Below are positions 30,366 through 38,190 of a DNA stretch of 39,497 nt, one piece after another. The stretch covers positions 1 through 39,497 of the forward strand of contig JANQIO010000047.1 in assembly GCA_028282105.1 (NCBI GenBank). Direction: 5' to 3'. Both the position numbers and the translations under genes were made by a program. A model generated the notes under the pieces. The model was not told the DNA's origin. It made no database searches and was given only the letters and a program-made list of their open reading frames with translations. Origin of the DNA: Halieaceae bacterium (GTDB lineage Bacteria > Pseudomonadota > Gammaproteobacteria > Pseudomonadales > Halieaceae). Within the stretch, counting starts at the first letter, position 1. Each line of letters opens with the position of its first letter.

Positions 30366-31400
30366 ATGGAATACCAGCTTTTGGGCAGCAGCGGGCTGCG
30401 TGTATCGCAATTGTGCCTCGGCGCCATGACCTTTGGCTCGGATGAGCCCTGGTGTGCCGACAAGGCCGAGAGCCGCGCCATGTTCGACGCCTTTGTCGCC
30501 GCCGGCGGCAACTTTATCGACACCGCTGATATCTATACCGGCGGCGAGAGCGAAAAACTGGTCGGTGAATTCGTCGCCGACGATCGCGAACGCTTCGTAG
30601 TGGCCACCAAATATACCAACGCCTTCCCCGGCGCCGAGGACCCGAACGCCGCCGGCAACCACCGCAAGAACCTGCGGCAATCCCTGGACGCCAGCCTGAA
30701 ACGCCTCAAGCTGGACTATATCGACCTGTACTGGGTGCACGTTTGGGACTACACCACCCCGGTGGACGAGGTCATCCGCGCCCTGGACGACGCGGTGCAG
30801 GCGGGCAAGATTCTCTACGTCGGGCTTTCCGACGCGCCCGCCTGGGTCGCCAGTCGCGCCAACACCCTGGCAGAACTCCGGGGCTGGACGCCCTTTGTCA
30901 CCATGCAGTTGGAGTACAGCCTGCTGGAGCGTGGTATTGAACGCGAGCACTTCTCCCTGTGCCGCGCGGCGGATATCGCCATTACCTCCTGGTCACCGCT
31001 GGCCTCCGGCGCCCTGTCGGGTAAGTACACCCGCGGCGGCGACGAGGCCAAGCGCCTCGATGTGCTGCCCTTCAAGACCCTCGATGACAACAAGCTGGCG
31101 ATCGCCCGGGAAGTCGACGCGGTAGCCGATGAAATCGGCATCAGCTCAGCGCAGGTGGCGCTGGCCTGGGTGCGACAGCGGGGCACCATCCCCATCATTG
31201 GCGCCCGTACCCTGCAACAGCTGGAAGACAATCTCGCCAGCGTCGAGCTGCAGCTGTCTGACGCTCACATGGAGCGGCTCGACGCGGTCAGCGCCATCAA
31301 CCTCGGCCATCCCTACAACTTTACCGACCAGGAAATGGTGCGCGATCTCGTGACCGGCGGCATGCATGGCCGGATACACAACCACCGGCCACTGCGCTAG
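30366..31400 (+). CDS. Aldo/keto reductase
   Basis: This 344-residue NADPH-dependent reductase is a TIM barrel of the AKR11/AKR12-like group. The catalytic tetrad is complete: Asp52, Tyr57 (FIDTADIYTGG), Lys82 (VATKYT) and His125 (LYWVHVWD). SWSPLASGALSGKYTR and the C-terminal IPIIGARTLQQLEDNL cofactor loop match. The physiological substrate is not readable. AGGAGG precedes the ATG. Its TAG stop and the stop of the convergent TetR gene share the palindrome CTAG (31397-31400). Confidence 0.93.
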   Translation: MEYQLLGSSGLRVSQLCLGAMTFGSDEPWCADKAESRAMFDAFVAAGGNFIDTADIYTGGESEKLVGEFVADDRERFVVATKYTNAFPGAEDPNAAGNHRKNLRQSLDASLKRLKLDYIDLYWVHVWDYTTPVDEVIRALDDAVQAGKILYVGLSDAPAWVASRANTLAELRGWTPFVTMQLEYSLLERGIEREHFSLCRAADIAITSWSPLASGALSGKYTRGGDEAKRLDVLPFKTLDDNKLAIAREVDAVADEIGISSAQVALAWVRQRGTIPIIGARTLQQLEDNLASVELQLSDAHMERLDAVSAINLGHPYNFTDQEMVRDLVTGGMHGRIHNHRPLR

Positions 31401-31975
31401 GGCGCTGCGAGTAGCTGTAGAAGATCGTCGGCCCGGCGGCTAAACACCGCCGCCGGGCTGTCCGCAGGGTGGGTTGCCGCATTGCCTGCCCACCCCAATA
31501 GCCCGGCAAGGAAGGCGAGATACAGACACTCGCCGATGCTATCCGCCGACAAATCAGCCCGCCAATGACCCTGCCTCTGGCCTTCGCGGGCCAGCTCAGC
31601 AAGTGCCGCCTGCAGTTGCGGAAAGCCACCCGGGCGAGCGCTAGTGAGCATCAACAGGCGAGTGAGGTCGGCGGTCTGGTCGAGAACTCGCCCGGCGTGA
31701 GCGAAAAGCTGGCGTAGCGCGTCGCGGGCGTCGGCATGCTTGCTGCGATAGTGGGTGACCGCGGAGACCAGGCGATCTTCCAGTGACCCGGCCATAGCGC
31801 CCAGCAGGGCGGCTTTGCCCGGGTAGTAGTTAAAGAGGGTGGCGCGAGACACGTCGGCCGCCTGCGCCACCTGGTCCATGCTGGTCTGCTCAAGGCCCCT
31901 CTCCAGAAAAAGCTGTCGCGCCGCTGTCTGAATAGCCCTGGACGTTGCCTGGCGCCGTTGTTCTCGCCTACCCAT
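31397..31975 (-). CDS. TetR-family regulator
   Basis: This 192-residue regulator has a TetR helix-turn-helix at about 10-57 (SRAIQTAARQLFLERGLEQTSMDQVAQAADVSRATLFNYYPGKAALL). A shorter helical ligand domain follows and ends in a hydrophobic helix. The gene lies 32 bp downstream of the DUF454 gene, and the space holds two tandem palindromes likely to be its own operator. The target beyond itself could be the DUF454 gene or the convergent aldo/keto reductase; the sequence does not tell. Confidence 0.88.
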   Translation of the reverse strand: MGRREQRRQATSRAIQTAARQLFLERGLEQTSMDQVAQAADVSRATLFNYYPGKAALLGAMAGSLEDRLVSAVTHYRSKHADARDALRQLFAHAGRVLDQTADLTRLLMLTSARPGGFPQLQAALAELAREGQRQGHWRADLSADSIGECLYLAFLAGLLGWAGNAATHPADSPAAVFSRRADDLLQLLAAP

Positions 31976-31978
31976 ATT

Positions 31979-32010
31979 TAGACGATAGTCTATTTATAGA
32001 TGTCCGTCTA
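31979..32010. promoter_or_regulatory. Tandem palindromes, likely TetR autoregulatory operator
   Basis: TAGACGATAGTCTA (31979-31992) is palindromic in both 5-bp arms. TAGATGTCCGTCTA (31997-32010) repeats it with one arm mismatch. Their centres are 18 bp apart and lie directly before the TetR start (31975, minus). The second site overlaps the DUF454 stop codon. Confidence 0.6.
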
Positions 32011-32385
32011 TTTTTCTACACAATCCTCACAACTGGGAATGTTAAGCACCACCGTAGTGCCAATGGCCAGCAAGACGATCCCGGTAATCCTTAGCCAGGT
32101 TTGCTGTACCCCGAACACCACCGAGATTCCCCCTGCCACCAGCATGCTGCAGATGGCAACCGTCTTGGCCCGGCGCGACATACAGCGGTTCTCCTCCCAG
32201 TTGCGAATCATCGGGCCGGTCATGTCGTGCTCCAGCAGGCGGCGGTGCCATTTCTCCGAGGAGCGCGCAAAAAACCAGGCCGACAGTAGCAGGAAGGGAG
32301 TGCCGGGCAGCAACGGCAGCAGGACCCCAAGCACCGCGAGCCCGAGGAACAGAAAGCCAAGTGGTTTGTAGAAGGTCCGTTTCAC
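32008..32385 (-). CDS. DUF454 (YbaN-like) inner-membrane protein
   Basis: This 125-residue protein matches the YbaN family: FYKPLGFLFLGLAVLGVLLPLLPGTPFLLLSAWFFARSSEKWHRRLLEH covers the first two membrane segments (about 7-42). A second hydrophobic pair lies at about 75-112. The cytoplasmic loop has GPMIRNWEENRCMSRRAK. The function is unknown. It is divergent from the YjbR-like gene (42 bp between starts) and upstream of the TetR gene on the same strand. Confidence 0.85.
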   Translation of the reverse strand: MKRTFYKPLGFLFLGLAVLGVLLPLLPGTPFLLLSAWFFARSSEKWHRRLLEHDMTGPMIRNWEENRCMSRRAKTVAICSMLVAGGISVVFGVQQTWLRITGIVLLAIGTTVVLNIPSCEDCVEK

Positions 32386-32427
32386 GGGCTCGCACTTTTT
32401 GCGGGGGCTGCTAAATTACCCTGTCTG

Positions 32428-32808
32428 ATGGACTACGAACAAGCGCGAACTTACCTGCTCAGCAGGCCGGAAGCCTGGGAGGACTTTCCCTTCGGGCCGG
32501 ACGTGGCGGTCATGAAGATCAAGGACAAGATGTTTGCCACCCTGGCCACCAGTGATGACTCCCCACGCTGTAACCTGAAGTGTGACCCGAACGAGGCGCT
32601 GATGTTGCGCGATATATTCGACGGCGTCATCCCCGGCTACCACATGAACAAGCGCCACTGGAATACGGTCATTCTCGACGCCGATGTGCCTGAGGGGGAA
32701 ATAGAGCGTATGATGGATCGCTCCTACGGACTCGTTGTGAAAAGCCTGAAAAAGGTGGAGAGAGAGGCACTGCTGCTGGCCCATGGACAGGAAGCAATAT
32801 TTAAGTAA
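32428..32808 (+). CDS. MmcQ/YjbR-family protein
   Basis: This 126-residue protein has the CyaY-like MmcQ/YjbR fold pattern: RPEAWEDFPFGPDVAVMKIKDKMFATLATSDDSPRCNLKCDPNEALMLRD, then VIPGYHMNKRHWNTVILDADVP and RSYGLVVKSL. Such proteins are small and cytoplasmic; a DNA-binding role has been proposed but is not settled. Its 3-prime end overlaps the desaturase gene by 26 bp in another frame, so the two are probably co-transcribed. Confidence 0.88.
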   Translation: MDYEQARTYLLSRPEAWEDFPFGPDVAVMKIKDKMFATLATSDDSPRCNLKCDPNEALMLRDIFDGVIPGYHMNKRHWNTVILDADVPEGEIERMMDRSYGLVVKSLKKVEREALLLAHGQEAIFK

Positions 32809-33691
32809 CGAAGAAATCCGCTACTTCACCAGCAAGGATGACGCCCTGGCCTGGCGCACCCTGCTGCTGAGCTGGGCGGGCATTTTCGCTATCTTCTGGC
32901 TGGTCTCCACCTGGACCAACCTGTTTACCGTATTGGCGGCGCTGATACTGCTGCCCGGGCGCCAGCTGGCGCTGGCGGTGGTCACCCACGAGTGCGGCCA
33001 CGGCACCTTCTTTAACTCGCGCCAGCTAAATCAGTTCATCGGCCAGTACTTCGCCGCCAACCCGGTGTTTACCGACCTCAACAATTACGCGCGCGGCCAT
33101 ACCCGGCACCACCAGCTGGCCGGCACCCACGACGACCCCGACCTGCCAAACTACCAGGCCTACCCCGTCAGCCGCGACAGTTTCCGCCGCAAGGTGAAGC
33201 GCGACCTGACCGGTCAAACCGGCTACAAACTCATGCACTACATTTTCAGCCAGGCGCGACTGGCGTTTTCCGGCGAAGCGGAGCAACGCGAACGCGCACA
33301 GCCCTTTGTGCAGCAGCTTTGGGTGAACGCCGCGCTGGCGATCCTGCTCGGCGTGCTGTTCAGCCCCTGGGTATACCTGCTGTGGCTCGGCGCCTACATG
33401 ACCACCTACATGCTGGTAGTCCGCATTCGCCAGGTGGCCGAGCACGCTGCGGTGCCGAATTTGTACGACCCCGACCCGCGCAACAACACGCGTACGACCA
33501 TTCCGCGCTGGTGGGAGCGTCTGGTGTTTGCTCCCAACTACGTCAACTACCACATGGAACACCACTTCATGGCGGGTGTTCCCTGCTACCGGCTCAAGCC
33601 CCTGCACGAATTACTGAAACAGCGGGGCGCGTACACTGATACCCCGATCTTCCAGGGTTATGGAGAAGTTCTACGCCACGCCGTAGCGTAA
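32783..33691 (+). CDS. Membrane fatty acid desaturase-like di-iron enzyme
   Basis: This 302-residue inner-membrane protein has three histidine boxes of the FA-desaturase superfamily: HECGH (69-73), HTRHH (106-110) and HMEHH (257-261), plus His221 in QVAEHAAV. Hydrophobic segments lie at about 27-58 and 180-212. These boxes bind a di-iron centre that inserts double bonds or hydroxylates lipids with O2. The electron donor is not adjacent. The start overlaps the YjbR-like gene by 26 bp, and the pyruvate kinase gene begins 3 bp after its stop, an unusual tight arrangement. The substrate could be a fatty acyl lipid or a carotenoid-like compound. Confidence 0.9.
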   Translation: MDRKQYLSNEEIRYFTSKDDALAWRTLLLSWAGIFAIFWLVSTWTNLFTVLAALILLPGRQLALAVVTHECGHGTFFNSRQLNQFIGQYFAANPVFTDLNNYARGHTRHHQLAGTHDDPDLPNYQAYPVSRDSFRRKVKRDLTGQTGYKLMHYIFSQARLAFSGEAEQRERAQPFVQQLWVNAALAILLGVLFSPWVYLLWLGAYMTTYMLVVRIRQVAEHAAVPNLYDPDPRNNTRTTIPRWWERLVFAPNYVNYHMEHHFMAGVPCYRLKPLHELLKQRGAYTDTPIFQGYGEVLRHAVA

Positions 33692-33694
33692 CGC

Positions 33695-35131
33695 ATGCCA
33701 CGTCGCACCAAGATTGTCGCCACTGTCGGTCCCGCCTCGCAGTCAGAGCAGCGTATTGCTGAACTGATCGAAGCGGGCGTTAACGTCTTTCGCCTGAATT
33801 TCAGCCACGGCACCATGGAAGACCACCTCGAGGTGGCGCACCGCATCCGCCGGCAGGCAATGGCACAGGAAACCTATGTCGGCATTCTCGCCGACCTGCA
33901 GGGGCCGAAGATTCGCATCGGCGGATTCGCTGACGGCAAGGTAACGCTGGAGGAGGGCGCGCTGTTCTCACTGGACACCGCACTGATCGGCGACACCGGC
34001 ACGGTTCGCAGTGTCGGGCTCGAGTACCGGGCCCTGTGCGAGCAGGCCAGCCGCGACGACATACTGCTGCTGGACGACGGGCGTATACGCCTGCAGGTGA
34101 CCGCCGTGGACGGCGGGGTGGTTGAGACCCAGGTGCTTGTCGGTGGTGAACTGGGCTCCCGCAAGGGTATCAACATGCTGGGCGGAGGCCTGGCCGCACC
34201 TGCGCTGACCGACAAGGACCGCGCCGATATCGCCCGCATGGAGGAACTACGGCCCGACTTCGTTGCGGTGTCTTTTGTCTCCGCGGCAGGCGACATCTTC
34301 GAGACCCGGGATTTGCTGCTGGCCCAGGGGCTGGAGCCCGCCATCATCGCCAAGATAGAGCGCGCCGAAGTGGTGGAGGACGAGATCACGCTGAAAGGCA
34401 TTCTCTCCGCCTCCCACGGCATTATGGTGGCACGGGGTGACCTGGGTGTCGAAGTCGGGGACGCCTCACTGATCGGCATCCAGAAAGACCTGATCAGCCG
34501 CGCCCGGCGCATGGACCGTGTAGTGATTACCGCCACCCAGATGATGGAGTCGATGATTAACAGCCCGATGCCCACACGCGCAGAGGTCTTCGACGTGGCC
34601 AATGCCGTACTCGACGGCACCGATGCGGTGATGCTGTCCGCCGAGACCGCCGTGGGCAAGTTCCCGGTAGACGTCGTGCGCGCCATGTCTGATACCTGCC
34701 TGGGCGCCGAAGAGCACCCCAACACCCGTCGCTCGCGCTACCGCATCGACCGGGAGTTCAACAGCGCCCAGGAAACTGTGGCCATGGCGTCCATCTACGC
34801 CGCCAACCACTACTCAGCGGTGCGCGGTATCGCCTGCCTGACTGAGTCCGGTACCACCCCACTGCTGATGTCGCGACTAAGCTCCGGGCGCCCGATCTTT
34901 GCTCTCAGCAGCAACATCAATACCCTCAAGCGTCTGTGCCTGTGCCGCGGCGTGATCCCGCTGTACTTCGACGCTGAGTCCTTCCAACAGGGTGAACTGG
35001 ATGCACGCTCGATTGAGTACATCAAGAGCTGCGGCTACCTGCACAAGGGTGACGCCATTCTGCTCACCAAGGGTGAAGTGCTGGGCGAGAAGGGCGCTAC
35101 CAATATGATGAAAATCCTGCCGGTGACCTGA
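33695..35131 (+). CDS. pyk: Pyruvate kinase
   Basis: This 478-residue enzyme of lower glycolysis transfers phosphate from phosphoenolpyruvate to ADP. The family motifs are RTKIVATVGPAS (4-15), VFRLNFSHG, DLQGPKIRIGGF, DFVAVSFV, the signature IIAKIERAEVVE, MVARGDLGVEV and ITATQMMESMI, followed by the C-terminal allosteric domain. Length and motifs fit a bacterial PykA-like form. It starts 3 bp after the desaturase stop and so may share its transcript. No clear T-rich terminator follows. Confidence 0.96.
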   Translation: MPRRTKIVATVGPASQSEQRIAELIEAGVNVFRLNFSHGTMEDHLEVAHRIRRQAMAQETYVGILADLQGPKIRIGGFADGKVTLEEGALFSLDTALIGDTGTVRSVGLEYRALCEQASRDDILLLDDGRIRLQVTAVDGGVVETQVLVGGELGSRKGINMLGGGLAAPALTDKDRADIARMEELRPDFVAVSFVSAAGDIFETRDLLLAQGLEPAIIAKIERAEVVEDEITLKGILSASHGIMVARGDLGVEVGDASLIGIQKDLISRARRMDRVVITATQMMESMINSPMPTRAEVFDVANAVLDGTDAVMLSAETAVGKFPVDVVRAMSDTCLGAEEHPNTRRSRYRIDREFNSAQETVAMASIYAANHYSAVRGIACLTESGTTPLLMSRLSSGRPIFALSSNINTLKRLCLCRGVIPLYFDAESFQQGELDARSIEYIKSCGYLHKGDAILLTKGEVLGEKGATNMMKILPVT

Positions 35132-35181
35132 GCGACAGCGCTCGCCGGCATCTAGCCTGGGGTACACCCGCCTCCACCGGT

Positions 35182-35657
35182 CGCAGCTAGCCGCTTAACG
35201 GCAACCTGTGTCACGTGTCACAAAATGCGCTTTCCAGCCGGGATACAGGGCCTGGATTCCCTCCAAACTGCCAACCGCTTCACACAAGCGCAGAGCAATG
35301 CCGGCTACAGTAACTGGCACTAGCATTCTGAGTCTAATGGGAGACCACCATGAAGCTGGCAATCACCATTTTGAGCATTGCACTGTCCTCACAGGCGCTG
35401 GCTGACTGCGCCGTGGAAGACCAGCAGCAAGGTCCGCAGCGCGCGGCCAAGGTACAGGTATCCGACCAGGAACCCGCGATGAGCTACGCACAGCGCCGCC
35501 AGATGGTGCTGGATTGCTTAATGCGCCCGGCGCCATTCACCCCGGAGCCGCTGTCGATCGAGCTGGACGACATCGAAGACGAGTTTATCGAGGAAGCGGC
35601 CCCCTACCCGCAGACCAGCAAGACCGTCGCCGCCAACTCCTAAAGCGGCTAGCTGCG
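35182..35657. repeat. 15-bp inverted repeat pair flanking a small secreted-protein gene
   Basis: CGCAGCTAGCCGCTT (35182-35196) and its exact complement AAGCGGCTAGCTGCG (35643-35657) flank the gene at 35350-35643; the right copy begins in its stop codon. Each copy is itself nearly palindromic around CTAG. The 218-bp intergenic stretch before the gene also holds the tandem GTGTCACGTGTCAC (35211-35224). Confidence 0.5.
35350..35643 (+). CDS. Small secreted protein, function unknown
   Basis: This 97-residue protein has a signal peptide (MKLAITILSIALSSQALA, cleavage before Asp19). The mature part of 79 residues has two cysteines (Cys20, Cys56) and an acidic C-terminal half (SIELDDIEDEFIEEAAP). 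GGGAG precedes the ATG. I recognise no family. It is not in an obvious operon: pyruvate kinase ends 218 bp upstream and repeats follow immediately downstream. Confidence 0.65.
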   Translation: MKLAITILSIALSSQALADCAVEDQQQGPQRAAKVQVSDQEPAMSYAQRRQMVLDCLMRPAPFTPEPLSIELDDIEDEFIEEAAPYPQTSKTVAANS

Positions 35658-35688
35658 CAATTTGAATACGACTTCATTGCGCTGAAGC

Positions 35689-35748
35689 CGCGCGCGGCGC
35701 CCGTGGCCCTCCCGGGACACGCTACAAGCATGACATTCCTGTCTCGCT
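35689..35748 (+). repeat. Dispersed palindromic repeat, copy 4
   Basis: The core at 35714-35746 matches copy 2 except for one T (ACATTCCT). The 25 bp upstream (GCGCTGAAGCCGCGCGCGGC) match the 5-prime part of copies 1 and 2. The complete right arm is not found. It lies about 46 bp after the small secreted-protein gene, in the 464-bp gene-free stretch 35644-36107. I see no gene in the rest of that stretch. Confidence 0.75.
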
Positions 35749-35922
35749 GTTCGCGGGAGCATTGCGACCTTGCTTTCATTGCTTCTGAACTCACGGGCAC
35801 CACACGCGCTCTATCGATGGCTGACAGAATATCGCCCTCCGAAGCAACGAAACATGGACGACTCCACAGACAAGGGCACGAACTCCGAAGCTACCAAGCA
35901 GCATAGGAAGTAATCTCAGGGC

Positions 35923-35951
35923 AAAAAAAAGCCCCGCTGATCAGCGGGGCT
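35923..35951 (-). terminator. Terminator of the TonB2-type operon
   Basis: The perfect 22-bp palindrome AGCCCCGCTGA/TCAGCGGGGCT (35930-35951) is followed, on the minus strand, by eight U residues (A-run 35923-35930). It ends the minus-strand operon whose last gene stops at 36108. Confidence 0.93.
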
Positions 35952-35965
35952 CTTCGTAGGTAGTT

Positions 35966-36080
35966 TAGCGCTTCGGAAATCCCTCAGGCTCTACCGCTCA
36001 ATGGTGACGTAGCGCCTCGATAAACCCTGAGGCTCTGCCGCTCAATGGTGACGTAGCGCCTCGACAAACCCTGAGGCTCA
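35966..36080. repeat. 44-bp tandem repeat, about 2.6 units
   Basis: Units begin at 35966, 36010 and 36054 with an exact 44-bp period. Each reads TAGCGCYTCG, AAAYCCYSAGGCTCT, CCGCTCAATGGTGACG. Units 2 and 3 contain the dyad GCCTC/GAGGC. The array lies between the TPR gene stop and its terminator, so it is transcribed as 3-prime UTR. Confidence 0.85.
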
Positions 36081-36107
36081 AGCCTCTAGCGGTCTAATAA
36101 TAAGCAT

Positions 36108-37508
36108 TCAACCGCGCAGATCGAGCGACGCGACGTCGATGTCCTTCTCAAGTTCCTGCTGGCGCTTGATCTCGTTGGCCATGTACTTGAGCCATTGGTC
36201 CGCGTACTCCTTGGAGCGCTTGTCCTTGGCGGCGGCGCGGAAAGCTTTGCGCGCGCTGTCGTACTGGCTCAGGTTGAAGTGCGCCATGCCCTTGACCAGT
36301 TGGCACTGGTCAGGCCGCTTCACCTTGCCGCGCTCCAGGCCCTTGCGGTTGGCATCTACCGACTTGCGGAACTCTTCCTTGTCCAGGTAGACGCTGCCCA
36401 GGCGGCAGTAGAGCTCACCCGTCTCCGCCTTGGCGGCGGCCTCTTCCATCACCGGGATGGATTTATCGAGTTCCTGGGCCTGGCGCCAGGCGTTGCCGAG
36501 GATCTCCAGTGTCTTGGAGGAGGCCTCGACAGACTCGTTCTTCAGACCACTATCCAACACCTTGGCTGCCTTGTAAGGCACTTCGGCATTCAGATACAGG
36601 TAGGCCATGGTGATCTGCTCGCGGTCTTTGTCCAGGAAGTCCTGCACATAGGCGGTGTCCATGGCGGCCAGTTGCTTACCCTCTTCCCGCGCTTCGCCGT
36701 ACATGTGCGACAGCTGCACCCAGTACTGCTTCTTCGGGTAGTAGACGATCATCTCTTCCAGGGTTTCGATAGTCTTGTCGATCTGGTTCTTTTCGAAATA
36801 CAGGAAGCGCAGCAGGCTGTACCACTGCTCCTTGGGCACCTTGCCCTTGTCGCGGTAAAGATTCACCGCAATCAGGGTGTTCTCCAGGGACTTGTCGTAA
36901 TCCTTGAGCTGGTAGTAGCCCTGGCCCAGCAGCACATACGCCTGCGCAGAGGGGCTGTCAGCCACCTTGAACCAGTCCTGCAGCGCATCGATACCGCGCT
37001 GCCAGTCTTCCATCACGAAATACAGCTGCGCCACGGTGTAGCGCGTGTTGATTTCCATGGCCAGCGGGATATCGGGCTGCTTGATAACGTTTTCGTAGGC
37101 CCGCAGTGCGTTGGGATAGTCTTCCTGCGAGTAGTACACAAAAGCGTAAAGGTTATACAGGTTGGCAAGCTCATAGGAGTTCAGGGCCTTCTTGCCACCG
37201 GCCTCTTCCATGCGCCGCAACACCTTGATGGCCTCTTCGTACTGCTTGGCCTCGATGAAGGTCTGCGCTTCCGACAGCTGTTCATAGACCTTGTTGCGCA
37301 GCGCCGGGGTACGCCGGGTTTCACGCTCCGCTGCCTTCTTCTCTTCCTGCGCCTGAGCCACGCCGGCAGCCTGGTAGCCGGCATCGCTGGCCACCTGGGT
37401 CAGGGCCACCTGGACCGCCAACACCGGCAGGGCCAGCAGGGCGCCGCGGCACCAGCGGGCAAGCAAACGGCTCTGATGCTTGAGAATCGTTGAGTCAGTC
37501 ATCTTCAT
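36108..37508 (-). CDS. TPR-repeat periplasmic protein of the TonB2-type operon
   Basis: This 466-residue protein has an N-terminal hydrophobic segment (about 22-42) that acts as signal or anchor, followed by EEKKAAERETRR. Many TPR-like helix pairs follow (EAQTFIEAKQYEEAIKVLRRM, ANLYNLYAFVYYSQEDYPNALRAYENVI, AYVLLGQGYYQLKDYDKSLENTLIAV, GELYCRLGSVYLDKEEFRKSVDANRKGL). TPR proteins scaffold protein complexes. In Vibrio-type TonB2 operons a TPR protein gene follows tonB2 in the same way (established context), so this one probably helps TonB-dependent uptake. It lies 56 bp after tonB on the minus strand and ends the operon. Confidence 0.85.
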   Translation of the reverse strand: MKMTDSTILKHQSRLLARWCRGALLALPVLAVQVALTQVASDAGYQAAGVAQAQEEKKAAERETRRTPALRNKVYEQLSEAQTFIEAKQYEEAIKVLRRMEEAGGKKALNSYELANLYNLYAFVYYSQEDYPNALRAYENVIKQPDIPLAMEINTRYTVAQLYFVMEDWQRGIDALQDWFKVADSPSAQAYVLLGQGYYQLKDYDKSLENTLIAVNLYRDKGKVPKEQWYSLLRFLYFEKNQIDKTIETLEEMIVYYPKKQYWVQLSHMYGEAREEGKQLAAMDTAYVQDFLDKDREQITMAYLYLNAEVPYKAAKVLDSGLKNESVEASSKTLEILGNAWRQAQELDKSIPVMEEAAAKAETGELYCRLGSVYLDKEEFRKSVDANRKGLERGKVKRPDQCQLVKGMAHFNLSQYDSARKAFRAAAKDKRSKEYADQWLKYMANEIKRQQELEKDIDVASLDLRG

Positions 37509-37564
37509 AGGGTGTACCTCGTTGCCGATCGGCCGTCAGCCGGCGGCATAATCAGTCTCTGACG

Positions 37565-38179
37565 CTACTGTTCCAGCTCATAGGTGAATTTGTTCTGTAC
37601 GCCGGCCACCTCGATAGGCTCGCCGTCCACCACCCGCGGCTTGTACTTGAACTTGAGCGCCGCCTTGACGGAGGCACGCTCAAAAATACCCGCGGGCAGA
37701 CAGTCAACGGGCTGCGGGTCGCGGATCGAACCGCTCTTGGTCACGGTGTACTCAACGATGCAGTAGCCGGTAATGCCTCGGGTCTGGGCACGGCGAGGAT
37801 AGATCGGCGCCACCTTCACAATAGGCAGGTACTCGCCGTCCGATGCACCCAGTCCGCCACCGCCGGCGATAGCCACGTCAACGCCGGAGGACGGCGCCAT
37901 ATTCACCGCTTCCAGGTTCATATCCATATCCAGGTCCGGAGTATCCAGCTCAGGCGGCGGCTCTTCCGGATCATCAGGCTTATCGGGTTTGACCTCGGCA
38001 AGGTTGGTCTCGATATCCCGCTCTGGCATGAAGATATCCGGCAGCTTGCGAGTCTTCTCCTCATCGATATCCGGGTTAGCGGTGGCGATGAGGTACTGCA
38101 TGATAAAGAACAGGCCGCCGGCGACCGGTACAGCCAGAGCCGCGCCAACGGCAAGTCTCACAGTTGAGTTACGTGCCAT
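37565..38179 (-). CDS. tonB: TonB-family energy transducer
   Basis: This 204-residue protein has one N-terminal membrane helix (about 8-32, RLAVGAALAVPVAGGLFFIMQYLI). A short acidic, proline-containing linker follows (KPDKPDDPEEPPPELDTPDLD, about 64-84), then the TonB C-terminal domain (118-204: LPIVKVAPIYPRRAQTRGITGYCIVEYTVTKSGSI). The linker is much shorter than in E. coli TonB, as in TonB2-type proteins. It couples the proton-motive force gathered by ExbB/ExbD to outer-membrane receptors. The exbD gene lies 11 bp upstream. Confidence 0.92.
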   Translation of the reverse strand: MARNSTVRLAVGAALAVPVAGGLFFIMQYLIATANPDIDEEKTRKLPDIFMPERDIETNLAEVKPDKPDDPEEPPPELDTPDLDMDMNLEAVNMAPSSGVDVAIAGGGGLGASDGEYLPIVKVAPIYPRRAQTRGITGYCIVEYTVTKSGSIRDPQPVDCLPAGIFERASVKAALKFKYKPRVVDGEPIEVAGVQNKFTYELEQ

Positions 38180-38190
38180 GGTCCCTGCCT

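Noticed and set aside
35301-35330. Possible sigma-54 promoter (TGGCAC near 35318)
   Set aside because: The -24 half is present, but the -12 half TTGC is absent at the required spacing.
35190-35657. Integron cassette-like attC site around the small secreted-protein gene
   Set aside because: GCTTAAC (35193-35199) fits the RYYYAAC core, but no matching GTTRRRY partner with the correct attC fold was found, and no integrase is present.
35514-35906. 130-codon plus-strand frame after the small secreted-protein gene
   Set aside because: It overlaps that gene in another frame and runs through the dispersed repeat; no RBS or domain is visible.
35966-36080. CRISPR-like array
   Set aside because: The units are directly adjacent with a 44-bp period and no unique spacers, and there are no cas genes.
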